From assembly GCF_954871325.1 (NCBI RefSeq), contig NC_088777.1:25335366-25399365 (forward strand): a stretch of 64,000 nucleotides of DNA, given 5' to 3'. Shown in pieces: positions 38,609 to 50,815 of this stretch. How positions within the stretch are numbered: position 1 is the stretch's first letter; each line of letters starts with the position of its first letter. Both the position numbers and the translations under genes were made by a program. The notes beneath the pieces are model-generated. The model saw only the letters and a list, made by a program, of their open reading frames with translations, searched no databases and was not told the origin of the DNA. This DNA comes from Gordionus sp. m RMFG-2023. Lineage: Eukaryota > Nematomorpha > Gordioida > Chordodea > Parachordodidae.

Positions 38609-39889
38609 TAGACGTGTGTGCCGCCGGTCAAATACGCCCGCCAATCAAAAAAATGTCGGCTCTGCCGCGTGTACGTGATACATATTTTTTATTATTAAAA
38701 AAATATTTATTTCATATATTATTTATGAATTGTAATTCGAAGAAAAATAATATTAAATATTTTTTGAATTATTAAAAAATGCGATTTTATTTTTTAAAAT
38801 AATAAATATTATTCGTTATAAAAACATTGATTTGTAACAATCCATATAATACACGTTCGCTCACTTTAGGCAGGTCTGCGAGCCTGCGAGCAACATGCTA
38901 GATAAGATAAGATTAGGCTAGTAATTTATAAAAAGGGTATTGAAATATTATTATATATTTTATTCTTTTAATTTTGATGTTTCAAATATTTTGTATAAGA
39001 CCATCAATTATTATATAAGGGGTAATATATTTACTTAGTGCAATCTACAACTCATCATATAACATTTATTTTTTATCATAAAAGGAAATTTTATGATTTT
39101 ATTTTATTGCCATTATAACATATATAAACATAGCGGTACTAAAACAATTATTTACGCAGCATTGCAATACCTTGTAACAAAATACAGTATATCCTTGCAA
39201 GTAAAACCTTCTTTTTCATGGAAACATTTTGGTTCCTTAATATTAAAAACTGGCACAAATAACAAGAGAACCAGTATTGCTGTAGATAAAGTCTTTTGTA
39301 ATATATGCTTGTAAATAGCACTTGATATAGATGAAGAATGAAAATAATTATTCATTTTCAGAGTAAATTCTTTGATTATTTTCAAAATATTTGTTAATTT
39401 TTTAATTAGTTATTCAATCAAATTTTTTAAAAAATATCAGCATATCAAACATTATAAAATATTTACTTGACAAATATGACTTATCATTTAAAGAAGATAT
39501 TTAACAAAATTTTAAATTAATCTTCAAACCCATTGTAAAAGATACAACTGACCCTATAAAAGATAAAAATATGGATTCTGGTAAGTAATTATGTTCTCTG
39601 TTGCTTAATGCCATTCTCTTCTATAAATAATATTGGAGTGAAAGATTTTCTAAAGGTTATCTGTAAAATCATTATAAGTTTTTAAAGAGAAATCTTAATT
39701 TTTATTTTAATTGTTAAAATATCTAGTTATTTTACAATAGAATTTAAATAAAACTGGTCTCATCCCACATTTACAATTTTTTGGGGAAATAATGTTTTTG
39801 TTATTAACTTTTTATTATGTAGAAATATGGCATTTTCAAAATAAGATTTACCAGATAAAACAACACTTAGTCGGAGTGGATTAGATCAT

Positions 39890-40090
39890 GTGTATTTATC
39901 AATAAAAGCATACATATGTCAAATTAATATAGATCCAAAATTTTGTGCTATAATTTTTAATATGTGGACCGACAAATATAGGAGCAAAATTATATTACCT
40001 TTACATTTAACCATTAATAATGTATTTTATACATTGGCGACCCATCATGTAACCAAAAACATATCGCTGAACCTATTCTTTCCGAGATAG
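39890..40090 (+). pseudogene. hAT transposase core fragment (family 3)
   Basis: Contains FNMWTDKYRSKIILPLHLTI, the conserved (D)xWTS/T-type segment with first catalytic Asp region of hAT transposases. Closed shortly after by a stop. Confidence 0.7.
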
Positions 40091-40322
40091 AAAAAGTTGA
40101 AAATGAATTTGATTTAGGGTCCAAGTAAATTCAAATGGTTACGGATGCTGAACCCAATTTTAAAAAAGTGATCATCTAGGAGAATATGACTATCATTTAG
40201 GTTTGGTGTATGGATTACATAAAGTGACAGTCGATGGAATAAAAAAAGTTAATGAAATAGAAAATCTCATTAAAAAAGTGAGAAAAATTATAGTTGCATT
40301 TACATCGGATATTTAGATTTGG

Positions 40323-40574
40323 ATGATAATGATTTTTAATGAAGATCGTTTGGGGTTTGATGATGATAGTGCAAATCAAAAATCATATGAGGAAAAACAT
40401 AAAACCATAAAATTAAATGTGCCTACACGTTGGCATAGTATTTTAATAATGTTGGAAAGTGTGAGTGCCAATGATAAAAATTCTATAAATATTCTATTAA
40501 ATAGAATGGAGAAACCGGATCTCAAATTATTTAACTCCAATTGGGGCTTGGTGCATAAACTTTTATTTTCATAA
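40323..40574 (+). pseudogene. hAT transposase fragment (family 3) with PTRWHS motif
   Basis: 83-codon frame with KLNVPTRWHSILIMLESVSA, the TRW(N/H)S segment that follows the catalytic core. Residues around it are nearly identical to the minus-strand reading at about 59400-59300 in the 58283-59957 element. Confidence 0.8.
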
Positions 40575-41311
40575 AACCTTCAAAAAAACTGTTGAATTTT
40601 TATCCGTCCATAAAAGAATTACTATAAATTTATCCTTATTATTTCCTAAGTGAAATTAAAAATAATTTAATTGTAAATATAATAATCCTCCCATACAAAA
40701 TAAGCTTATTAAATTTGATCCTACAATTTTTATGTCAATACCTTACCTCTCTGTTGCCTTACACGGACAAATTAACCGAATGTGAAACGACAGAAGTTGC
40801 TTCAGAATTCGATTATCTTAAGTCTGTCTACCAAACATTCATCTATTAAAAATAATCTGGAAAAACAAGTCTATTTAACTAGTCTATAAAAAAAGTGTTA
40901 TTTATTTCGCGTAATAATTTAGAGATAAAAGATGTCTTAGATTTTTGGAAGTATTTCAATATTAGATAGAAAGGTCCTGTGCGTACCAGCTGTGAGCACA
41001 CCCAACGGGCGTTTATTTTCCATAGCTGGGCCACTGAACTCTAAAAGATCTACATTATGTCCTATAAATCTAAATAAAATTATTTATGCATAATAATTAT
41101 GACTTAATAAAATTGTCAAATTATAGTTAAAAACATAATAAAGCATAAATTTTATTTCAAAAGTGTTTCCAATAAATCTATAATTATATTTAAAAAATTA
41201 AAGTTCGAAAAATATTTGACGCTGCCGCGTGGCGTCTAAATTGATTCACTACCGCCAGTCGTTTTAAAAAAGAAACTCCGCAGTAGATAATGTTGTCGGC
41301 GCACATATCTA

Positions 41312-41420
41312 TATATAGGTAATTACGTTTTTATGAAAGTGGGTATAAATCAATATTGGCATAAGGGGATTATCATTGGAAGGATCAGTCGAAATCACAA
41401 CTTTTTGAATCATTTCGTTT
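41312..41420 (+). mobile_element. Second Ty3/Gypsy-type fossil, right part after the hAT
   Basis: Reads YVFMKVGINQYWHKGIIIGR, which looks like the GPY/F-type segment that follows integrase in this class. It begins at the right target duplication of the hAT, showing that the hAT landed inside the fossil. Confidence 0.6.
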
Positions 41421-42052
41421 ATTATATAATTCAATTTTGATCATTTATTTTACTAAAACACAATTTAATGTATATCCTTATATGTCCTTAAAATTATTTA
41501 TCAAAGGATTTCGTTGAACTAGTTAATTTGTTTTTTTTGTTTTTTTTATATATCGTCAAGATATGTTTTATTTTATTTTAAAGTTTTTAAATTGTTATTT
41601 TTTTATATAACTTTAGTTATATTATATCAGAATCTATTAACTAAAAATAACTTTTACTTTTTTGTTAAATGATTGATTAACTTAAATGAAACTTAATATG
41701 ATATATAAAGGGGAGAAAAACACAATTATATGATCATAAATAAATTTTTCATAATAAACGCTACTATTTATGGAAAAAATATAAAATTAGAATAAAATTA
41801 TTTGATCAAAATATAATATTACCAAGATATATCATCCATTCACATCATTCTAGTAGATTCAATAATATTTGCGCTGTTAAGAAACAAAAAATTTTATTTT
41901 TTATTTATTTAAGTCATAAAAATGCCATACAATTTAATTGAAATTTAATTATTTAGATATTTTTTAGGAAATTTTGCTTTTCTTATCAATCCAAATAAAT
42001 TTAGACTGATTTTTTAAAAAAATGATGAACATTCATTATGATTTTATGTAAC
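41421..42052. other. No gene seen
   Basis: AT-rich sequence without an informative frame or repeat. Confidence 0.45.
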
Positions 42053-42061
42053 TGTTAAGGA

Positions 42062-44263
42062 GGGGGCTCAACTAAAACAAATTTTATGTGGGGCTTCGCT
42101 TCCCATACTCCCCCCCCCCAATGGGGGCCTTTGGCCCGCTTTTGCCCGGCCTTCGGCCAGGGTTTATATTAGTATATTTTATATTTTTAAAATTTGTTAA
42201 CTCTGAACAATTATTCACCACACTTGGAAATAGAAAGTCGTCAAACCTTCAACTCATAAGGGAAACTAAAAGGTTCTGATGGCGAAGTTTTTCCGGTTCA
42301 TCTTTTGGAAGAATATAACCTAACAAATGAGATGGAATTTTGATGTCTATGGATTCAAATATTCTTAACTCACTCCTTATCATGAATATAACTATTCAAG
42401 ACTAAAAAACAGATAAGATATATATGTCTTTATATTATTAATTATTTTAATTATTAAATTACAATTACAATATCGGAAAGGGTAAGTTCCACTCATTTAG
42501 TTAAACTACAACTGGGTACAAGGTTTGTTGGTATCCTTGAGAAAAAAATCGGCATAATTTTATGAAGGATGGGCCTTCATAAAATTCACGTTCGCTCATT
42601 TTGGGCAGGTCTATGACCAACGTGCTAGATAAGATAAGATAAAATTTTGTCATTTATTATATTATGCATACAAAATAAACTGGCATATAAATAATTAAAA
42701 CTATACAAAACATTTCTAAAAATAATATTTTTTAATACAAAATCTATTTATTACAGTATAAAATATTTTCGATTGCTGATATAAAAAAATTTGAGTCTAA
42801 AGAATTACAAGTGATAAAAGAGGTTAATTTATTTATACATATGCCTCGATTGATAATAGTTTTTAAAAATTACATAAAGCATTAATATAATTCTTAGCAA
42901 CTTACATTGACAAAAGCTTATGAAACTAATATAACTTCTGTTACCATTTTAGACAATAATTTATAGAATGGACTAATAAGGAAAAATTTATAGGCCTAAA
43001 CCAAATCAACAATTCTTGAAGAAGAAAGTATAAATGACCAATCAAGATCATAAAAAAATATGGTGATTAGAGTTTCCTCTTAGATGACATGATGGAAGCT
43101 AGATAAGTAATCGAGAAAATTAATGTGAGATATCAAATTTCTAAAAGATTATTTTCCATTTAATGATATATAAACGACTATACAGTTGACCATTATTGCT
43201 TATCTAAAATATGCTAGCAGCTATAGTAATAATCTTAAATTACATAGCCACACAATAAATAGATGCTAGTTAATTTACAGTCATAGCCATGACACCCACG
43301 AATATTCATATCAGAATTTATTATGTTAGATAAATTGTAAAACAAAAACACTTTAATAATATCAAAAATATACTTGTATTAAAAATTTAACTAAAAACTG
43401 TTTTTGGAAAAAGAAAAAAATAGCTTTCCTAAAAACACATAAAAAAAGAGAAGAAAAGTTATCTAATTTATTACATCTATTGTAGGATAAATAATAAAAT
43501 GTTTCGTTTTAAAATTATTTTTACTCAATAGATGGTGTTAAATATTTGATTTCAAATTGTTACAATATTTATTATCAAAAGCATTTATTAGTAAAATTAT
43601 TATAATAATATCTGTAATATATTATATAACTCTCAAATACGTCTATAAAAGTGACATTTTATCTAATATTTTATAATCAGTATATAATAGAGGATAATAA
43701 ACTATATGTCTATACTTACTTTTTATAAAATCTCATACTTATTTGGACCTTGAGAATATTTTTAGGAAAAGGTATGATAATTTAATTTAAAAATAAATAT
43801 ACAGTTGATTAGTCTTTTTGAACTCGGCTAATTACAATATTAAATTTGTTAGTTTTCAATTAATAAATGATTATATTTATTTAATTAGGGTTATATAATA
43901 ATTTAAATAATAAAAGTCAATTAAGCTTCAACTGTTAATGCAAAATTAATATTTAGTGAGTGATATTGATATTCTATTTTTTTTGATTGCAAGATGACAT
44001 AGTGAAAATATAATTTATGTGTATTAATCTAATCTAATATTTAAAACAATATTCATTTAATAAAAATTTAGACAGTCTTAATAATTTTAAGATAATAAAA
44101 TAAATCTATACATTACTTAATAGAATTATAAAAGAAATCGCTCAGGGGTCAATCAAAAGGGGTTAAGATTCCATTAAAAAAAATTTTTTTTGCTTCAGGC
44201 GACTATTCAGATTTTTCACGGGGCTCGAGCCCCTGCGCTCTCCCCCCCCTAGTGACGTCACTG
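42062..44263. mobile_element. Unclassified element flanked by CTGTTAAGG
   Basis: The 9-bp CTGTTAAGG is present at 42053-42061 and 44264-44272. The left end is GAGGGGGCTCAAC with G/C-rich palindromic blocks at 42090-42170 (GGGGGCCTTTGGCCCGC); the right end is CGGGGCTCGAGCCCC...CTAGTGACGTCACTG, a style common at ends of hAT-like elements. The ends are not a clean inverted pair. No coding sequence recognised; the inside holds one arm of a large inverted repeat. Confidence 0.45.
43190..44110 (+). repeat. Left arm of a large inverted repeat (partner 46790-47570)
   Basis: Matches the reverse complement of 46790-47570, with indels, for example GATGCTAGTTAATTTACAG, CTTTCCTAAAAACAC and TTGATATTGATATTCTATTT-type blocks shared in the same order. 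Identity looks around three quarters. Confidence 0.65.
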
Positions 44264-44559
44264 CTGTTAAGGTTGAAAGTATTAGATGCTACCATGACTA
44301 TTGATCCTCAATGTGAGCAGCAACATAATTGAAACTTGTAAAAATGGTATTAAATTTAGACCCATCTGTTGTGTAATTTACATTTATCAAAATTTTCAAA
44401 TAAAATGAGAACAAAAAAAAGAATAATAGAATAAGCTAAATGTTAAGTTAACAATTATGTGCATATACAAAAATTATTACAATAGATGAATTTCTATATT
44501 ATATAGAAAAAATTAATTAATATAAATTTGCTGGGTAAAAATGTTAAAATTCAGTGAAA

Positions 44560-44720
44560 ACGTACCATAGAAAAGTAACAATTGTCATAATCGTTATTTT
44601 TAAACTTTTCATTTTTCTGGAAATGAGTAAAATATAAATTTAGATCTGAACTAATATGCACCATATAAGTGACAATTGTCATAATCGTTTTTTTAAACAT
44701 TTTTGAAGCTAATGGATAAA
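44560..44720 (+). repeat. Dispersed satellite, forward, short block
   Basis: One and a half units with CAGTGAAAACGTACCATAG and GTAACAATTGTCATAATCG; same family as 10560-10900. Confidence 0.65.
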
Positions 44721-46789
44721 ATTATACTCATTCGCACAAATTCTTTAGACAAAAACCCGGATACCCCGAACAAAAATATACTGGACATAGATATTTACCG
44801 ACACAATAATGCCTCGTACTCTACACTAAAAAGAGTTCTATAAACAAAATTTAATATTTTAATGGCTTATGGAAAAAAATTATAAAATTTAGCATTTAAT
44901 TCATTTTAAAAATATCATTTGATAGATATTCAAATTATAGTATTATTTTGTATTCTTTACATTTACAAATTTTTAATAAAAATAGCAAAAAATTTCTATG
45001 AGTGCCTAACTATTATTTATTTCAAAAAAATATCCTCCTACCCCAGTAAGAAATTCCTGACTACTGCCCTGATTACTAGAATACCATTATCAACTGGTTA
45101 ACCTCTAGGTAATATGTTTTTATTTAATACTTATAGCTTCTTTTATTTTCTTAAATTCTATGGTATATATTAAAATGATAGTAATTATATTCAGGAATTA
45201 TCAATTTCGTAAAAATTAAGATATGCTTGACTGCTGATTAAATTAGCGAATGTATATTTTGACTCGTTATCAACATATTTGTAAGTTTCGGAACCAAGAA
45301 ATCAAAAAGTCTAATAAATATAGGTCCCTGTTTTCCTTGTTTTTATTCATCTAATCTTTAGTATTTTGGAAATAAATGAACCCTAAGTTCTTGGGCGTAG
45401 GTTGTTTCTTAGTTCAATTCTTTTATGTCCAGCATATAGACGTTTAAATAATCAAACTATTATGTATTTGGGTACATGAGGATGTAAATGGAATTTATAA
45501 AGTTTTTCCTAATTTCCTTTTAATATTCAATTAATGGAAGTGACAGTTGTTAAAGTAACTATATACAAAATGTTGTATCTGTATTGGATCTAAATATAGA
45601 TTATATTTTAGAGGTATCTATATTTTTAGATACTTTTTAAGATACATTTTGATATACTTTTATAATGATTTTTTATGTTAAAAATAAAAATATTTTGAAT
45701 GTAAAATTTATTTTATCTCATATGAGCATATAATTTATAAATATATATTAAAAAATATTTAGACTAATATAATAAAAATATTATAATAAAAATTTAAAAC
45801 TTACCTTGAATTTATAGTGGCGATATTGCGATCGCGATTTAGCCGCGATAAATACAAAATACAGTAAATATATCGCATTTAGTTACTATAGCACGACTTG
45901 AGTTGCAAAAGCTTAGACCTATATGGACCCTAGCTGAATAGGTCCATTTATGTTTTGACTTATATCAACATATTTTTTTACAATTTTTGAAAATAATCTC
46001 ACTAAGGCACTTTAGATAAAAAAAATTTTATATCACAATTGTAGATTTTTATATTAATAAATATTTTATAGAAAATCATCTTTTGAGTTTGGTATTATAA
46101 CTATTAAATATCAATTTTAACGTTTGGTATTAAATTAAACTAAATAAATATTTAATTGTTAATAGATTTGGTAGAACACTAGGTTCTATAACTAATAATG
46201 ATATTAATTAGATGATAAATTTTCTATTTTTAAGTGAACAAAAAAAATAATATATCATTTTTATTTGTAACAAAATTCATATCGTATAAAATAAAGGTAT
46301 GAAGTTTAAATTTTAACTGTTATTTCTTTTATTATATAAAAAAAAGAGAGAGTAATATATAACAATAAATATTAAGATATAATTAAAAACAATAACCCTC
46401 GAGAACATTGATAGAGTTTCTACAGAATCCAGAGCTAATCCTTAATATCCTGTATGATCTGGTTTTTCATTTTTGGACACGAATTCAAAATTTAGTTTAC
46501 TATTAATTAGTGCTTTTTGAGATATCAAGGGTAATTTTAATAATTTGATCACCTCAAAATTTTATAAATGCTATATTTTCAATATTTATATGTGAATTTT
46601 TTATAAATCGTTTTAATTTGTTATTGATTAAAATAAAGATTATTGTTTATTATAGATTAAAATAATTTTTATATGGAAAATATTTTTTTAAAATTTTTAA
46701 TGATTCTTTAATTTTTTTTTGACTAACTGATATAATTGTACTAGAACATAATACAAATTTCTTTTTCTAGCTTAACGATATGCTTTTAA
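44721..46789. other. No gene seen
   Basis: AT-rich spacer between the inverted arms. Around 45830-45860 there is a G+C-richer patch (GCGATATTGCGATCGCGATT) that may be the end of a small element, but I find no partner. Confidence 0.4.
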
Positions 46790-47570
46790 AAATTATTAAT
46801 GTCAAAAACAGAAAATTTAGATTAATACATATAAATTATAATTTCACTATGTCAGCTTGCAATCAAATTATGTTCTAAATAGAATATCAATATCAATTAA
46901 TAAATTTGACAGATGGAATATATTGGTTAATATTTTAATAAACTTTACTAATCAATGTTTTTGATAATAAATAAAAGCAACAATTTGCATTCAATTCTTT
47001 AAAGCCATCTATTTATTTTGAATAAAAAAAATATTATTAAAAATTAATCATATTATTCATCCCACAACGAATGTAATCCTTTTAGATATCTTTTTATTTT
47101 TTCCTTCTCTTTTTTTACGTGTTTTTAGGAAAGTTATTATTTTTTTCTTTGAAAACAGTTTTGAGTTAAATTATTAATATGAGTATATTTTTGATATTAT
47201 TAAACTACTATTATTTCAAGACATAATAAACCAACAGGTGGTGCGACAATAATATATAAAATCTTAATTGCTTTCATCATATCACTCTGGTCCTTATTTT
47301 ATAGTTACTAAATGATTCATTTCTAACATGGCATCCTTACCGTGTAAATAACTCATGGCTTCAATATATTTGTATAATTATTTCTTTTAAACATTTTTAG
47401 TGTTTTATTTTATCAACTTCATAATAAATATTGATATGAGTTTACATCACGAGTGTCATTGCTATCTGCAAATTAACCAGCATCTATTATTTGTGTGGTT
47501 ATGTAAATAAGATTATTACTCCTAAGCATTTGATTGCTTAATTTAGATGAGCAACAGGCTAAATCCACCA
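46790..47570 (-). repeat. Right arm of the large inverted repeat (partner 43190-44110)
   Basis: Reverse complement matches the left arm in block order, including AGATGCTGGTTAATTTGCAG and ACTTTCCTAAAAACACG. No open frame of note in either arm. Confidence 0.65.
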
Positions 47571-48160
47571 ATTCGCATATTCTTTGCTAATCTAGATATT
47601 TGTCTGTATTTTCTCTAATTGAACGTAGTGATACCAAAACTATACCTAAATTAGTAACCCTGATACTGTATTTTTTTTATATTTCTTCATCACATCTTTC
47701 TTTAATCATTTCACTTAATTTTTTAATTTCTTGCTTGCGCGTAAACCTCCTTTGGTACTATATTTTATTCCATTTTTGAGATTGGAATATTTTATATTTG
47801 TCGCTAATTTATAATTTACCTCAAAACATAATGCTATATTTATGATTTTATTCTTTTTTAACGCATCTAGAGCTTTCGTTGCACTATTAATGTTTTTTTC
47901 CTTGTTTCTACCTTACATATTTTTTTTTTAAATATATAATTATCAAATGAAATGAAAAGACTAGAATTCTTTAGATTATAACATTTACCTCATTTTTACT
48001 TTGAATTATTCATAAATCAAAGAATATAGTATTAAAAAAACTTACAAAAAAATTATTTACTTAAAAGTATTAAATCCTTCTTGTATAAATATTAAAATTT
48101 CAAAAATAAGAATTTTAATATGATTATATTTTATTAATCTACATAGAGTTTGGTATTATA
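47571..48160. other. No gene seen
   Basis: AT-rich sequence between the inverted-repeat arm and a MITE. Confidence 0.4.
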
Positions 48161-48168
48161 GTTCTAAC

Positions 48169-48467
48169 TAGTGATCTGCATCGGCCTTAATTTTTCAAGC
48201 CCGGCCCGGCCCGAATTTTTTTATAAAATTTTGCCCGGCCCGGCCCGAATTTATTTAAATATAGAAATTAATTCTTATAATTACTCAAAATAAAGGATAT
48301 ATGTTAAATGGCGTCTACTTTCTATAAATAAAATCACATATTTTTATTTTACATAAATAATACAACATAAAATTGATAAATTTTGATATATTTTAAAATT
48401 TTTAAGGCCCGACCCGGCCTGGCCCGAATTTTCTTAAAAAATATTAGGCCTGGCCCGCAGATCTCTA
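48169..48467. mobile_element. 299-bp hAT-type MITE
   Basis: Perfect 8-bp duplication GTTCTAAC at 48161-48168 and 48468-48475. Ends TAGTGATCTGC and (reverse complement) TAGAGATCTGC. Subterminal arrays of GGCCCGGCCCG at left and right, AT-rich middle, no coding sequence. Confidence 0.93.
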
Positions 48468-49033
48468 GTTCTAACATTTAATTTTAAAAAGGTAGGGGAG
48501 ACCAGGGCTAGTCGGCGCAATTTTTGTCAAAATCATCATAGCTCCGAAAATAATGATCATATAAGATCTTACAAAATACCAATAGATACCTTAAACATCT
48601 ACCTATAAATATATACTGTTATATTTTTTAAATATTTAATAATTATTTTTCTAGAAAGGTTTTAGTAAAAGTCATTTTTTGAACCTAGTAGCCCCGAACC
48701 CGTGGTTAGTCGGATCATCGATGGGGCTAGTCGAATCAAGTGGTTTATTAGGCTTCTTATGGGACAAAAAAATTTTTTCGCAGATTTTAATATATAACTA
48801 TGATACTTTATTTATATAATATTCTATTTATAATTATAACAAATAAAATAACAATCTCTTTTGACAGAGAACTACTCTACATTGAAACCAATCTTCAAAA
48901 TTATGAAAACTTTTATAATCCTGTTTACATATAATACACACATCTTTTATTAATGTTTATATTTATTTAAATAAATTTACTCAGAATTTATCTAATTCTA
49001 TATTTAAATATATAACATCATTTGATTTTATTA

Positions 49034-49330
49034 TCAGGCTAAATATAATCTGATAACTAAAATGTTCATGTCCAATAAAATGAATTAATTTGAATCATGT
49101 TATATTGTCAATTAAAATAGATATATATAAATATTTGTTTGTTAGATATAATACATTTTAAATATATTGATATTATTATCAGGCTAAAATTTATATGCTA
49201 AAATGTTCATATCTAATAAAATGTATTAATTTGAATCATATTATATTGTCAATTAAAAAAATATATATATATTAAATTTGTTTGCTAGATATAATTAATT
49301 TAAATAATTGATATTATTATCAGGCTAAAA
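49034..49330. repeat. Tandem repeat of about 143 bp inside the TA-flanked element
   Basis: Units start TCAGGCTAAA at 49034, 49179 and 49320 (the last truncated), with AAAATGTTCAT, TTAATTTGAATCAT and TATTGTCAATTAAAA shared. Confidence 0.8.
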
Positions 49331-49339
49331 TTTATATAT

Positions 49340-49700
49340 GCAATATATATAATATCTGTGACAATATATAATATATATTCACAATATGTATATGAAGATT
49401 TTAGTTTGCAAGATATTTATATAGGTCTGATATTATATTAAAATTGAAATGTATTATGAAAAATCAATCACATTAATAAATTTATATAATAATTATTATT
49501 TAATATATTACATTTAGAAAATATTTTATTATGATTATCTGTACAATATATAATATATTATCACAATATGTATATGAAGATTTTAGTTTGCAAGATATTT
49601 ATTTAGGTCTGATATTATATAAATTGAAATGTATTATGAAAAATCAATCACATTAATAAATTTATATAATAATTAATATTTAATATATTACATTTATAAA
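49340..49700. repeat. Tandem repeat of 182 bp inside the TA-flanked element
   Basis: Two units, anchored by ACAATATGTATATGAAGATT at 49381 and 49563, with TTTAGTTTGCAAGATATTTA and CAATCACATTAATAAATTTA shared. Confidence 0.85.
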
Positions 49701-50499
49701 ATATTATATTTTAACCTGTAATAAATGGTATTTTTCTTAATGAGATATCATTTTCATACAGTTTTATAGTTTCTTCATAATCTTTTTTTAATAAAAATTT
49801 TACTATTTTGAATTTTGCATATATTTTTGGGTACCATAATAATATAATAAAAATTGACTGATTGCGCCGACTAGCCACGATTCTACTAACCTCAATGGTG
49901 GTAATATTACTAATTTGATCTTAACATATATTTAAGCATTATATATCAATCTAAAACTTTCCCAAATATTAAAATAGATATTTAACTTTCATATAATGTT
50001 CATTTTGTCATGTTCAAACTTTTAATTTTTTAATACAACTTAATAATATAAAGTGAATATTGTAATTTTTAAGTCAAAAACATGTGATAACGGATAAAAA
50101 TTTAAATAGCTAATTATTATAAATTATTTTCATCCCCAGTTATGGATATTATAGAATTCTATTTTAGAATTAAATTTCAAATTTTAATCTTTACTGGATT
50201 TAAAATAAAATCCTTTGAACCGACAAGCCCCTTGCGCCGACTAGCCCTGGTCTCCCCTACATTATAATGCAAAAAATTATAATAAAAATTTTTTTTGTCT
50301 GCCAATGAGAAATAAAAATTAAGTGAAAATTAAAAATATAAATTATTTTTAAAAAGAATGATCAAAAATGAGAAAAAAAAAATTAAAAAATATGTTTTTA
50401 TTATTTTATTTCTATTTTGCAATATCAAAAAAAAACTAGAAATTAAACAAAATTGACATGAAATATTTTTAAAATCCTTAAAAATATAACGATTTTCTT

Positions 50500-50815
50500 T
50501 CCTAAGCCTTCGGAACTTTTTTCTTTTTGATTGACACTCTTTGTTCTTTGATTGCACCTTTTCCGTTTTTGATTGAACATCTTCCTTTTTGAATCTTTTC
50601 ATTTTTTGTTTCACTTTTCCTTTCTTGATTGAACTTTTTCCTTTTTTGTTTGACCCTTTTGCTTCTTTGGTCGGACATTTCTAAGCCTTTAGAATTTTTC
50701 TTATTTGATTGATATTTTTCTTTTTTTGATCGTACCTTTTAATTTTTTGTTCGAATTTTTTCCTCTTTTGATTGAAACTTTTCTTTTTTGATTGGGACTT
50801 TTCTTTTTTTTTAAT
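50500..50815 (-). repeat. Minisatellite of about 21 bp
   Basis: Degenerate units like CTTTTTTGATTGAACTTTTC repeat about 14 times. On the minus strand part of it reads as KVQSKxE-type heptads (50330-50614 frame), but the frame drifts between units and has no other gene evidence, so I annotate a repeat rather than a protein. Confidence 0.75.

Larger units (their letters stand above)
38609..41311 (+). mobile_element. hAT transposon (family 3) inside the Ty3 fossil
   Basis: 2703 bp; ends TAGACGTGTGTGCCGCCG and (reverse complement) TAGATATGTGCGCCGACA; flanks TTTATAGG / TATATAGG, 7 of 8 matching. Subterminal sequence is unusually G+C-rich (GCCGCGTG). Transposase pieces: SFSWKHFG...KVFCNICL (BED-like, about 39220-39310), NMWTDKYRSKIILPLHLTI (39890-40090), PTRWHSILIMLESV (40323-40574), DVLDFWKYF (about 40930) and VPAVSTPNGRLFSIAGP (about 40985). 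Broken in several places. Same family as 58283-59957. Confidence 0.88.
48495..50257. mobile_element. TA-flanked non-autonomous element with perfect inverted ends
   Basis: Both ends read inward GGGGAGACCAGGGCTAGTCG then GCGCAA with no mismatch, and TA sits outside each (48493-48494 and 50258-50259), fitting Tc1/mariner or pogo-type targeting. CTAGTCG-type motifs recur inside near 48690-48735 and 49870. 1763 bp with no coding sequence. It carries two tandem repeats in its middle. Confidence 0.9.

Noticed and set aside
44919-45101. 60-codon plus-strand frame
   Set aside because: AT-driven hydrophobic composition without domain or splice context; expected by chance at this base composition.
45820-45900. 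G+C-richer patch GCGATATTGCGATCGCGATT as a MITE
   Set aside because: Only one end is visible; no inverted partner or target duplication.
50330-50614. Lys-rich repeat protein on the minus strand
   Set aside because: The frame is created by a degenerate 21-bp minisatellite, drifts between units and has no other support.
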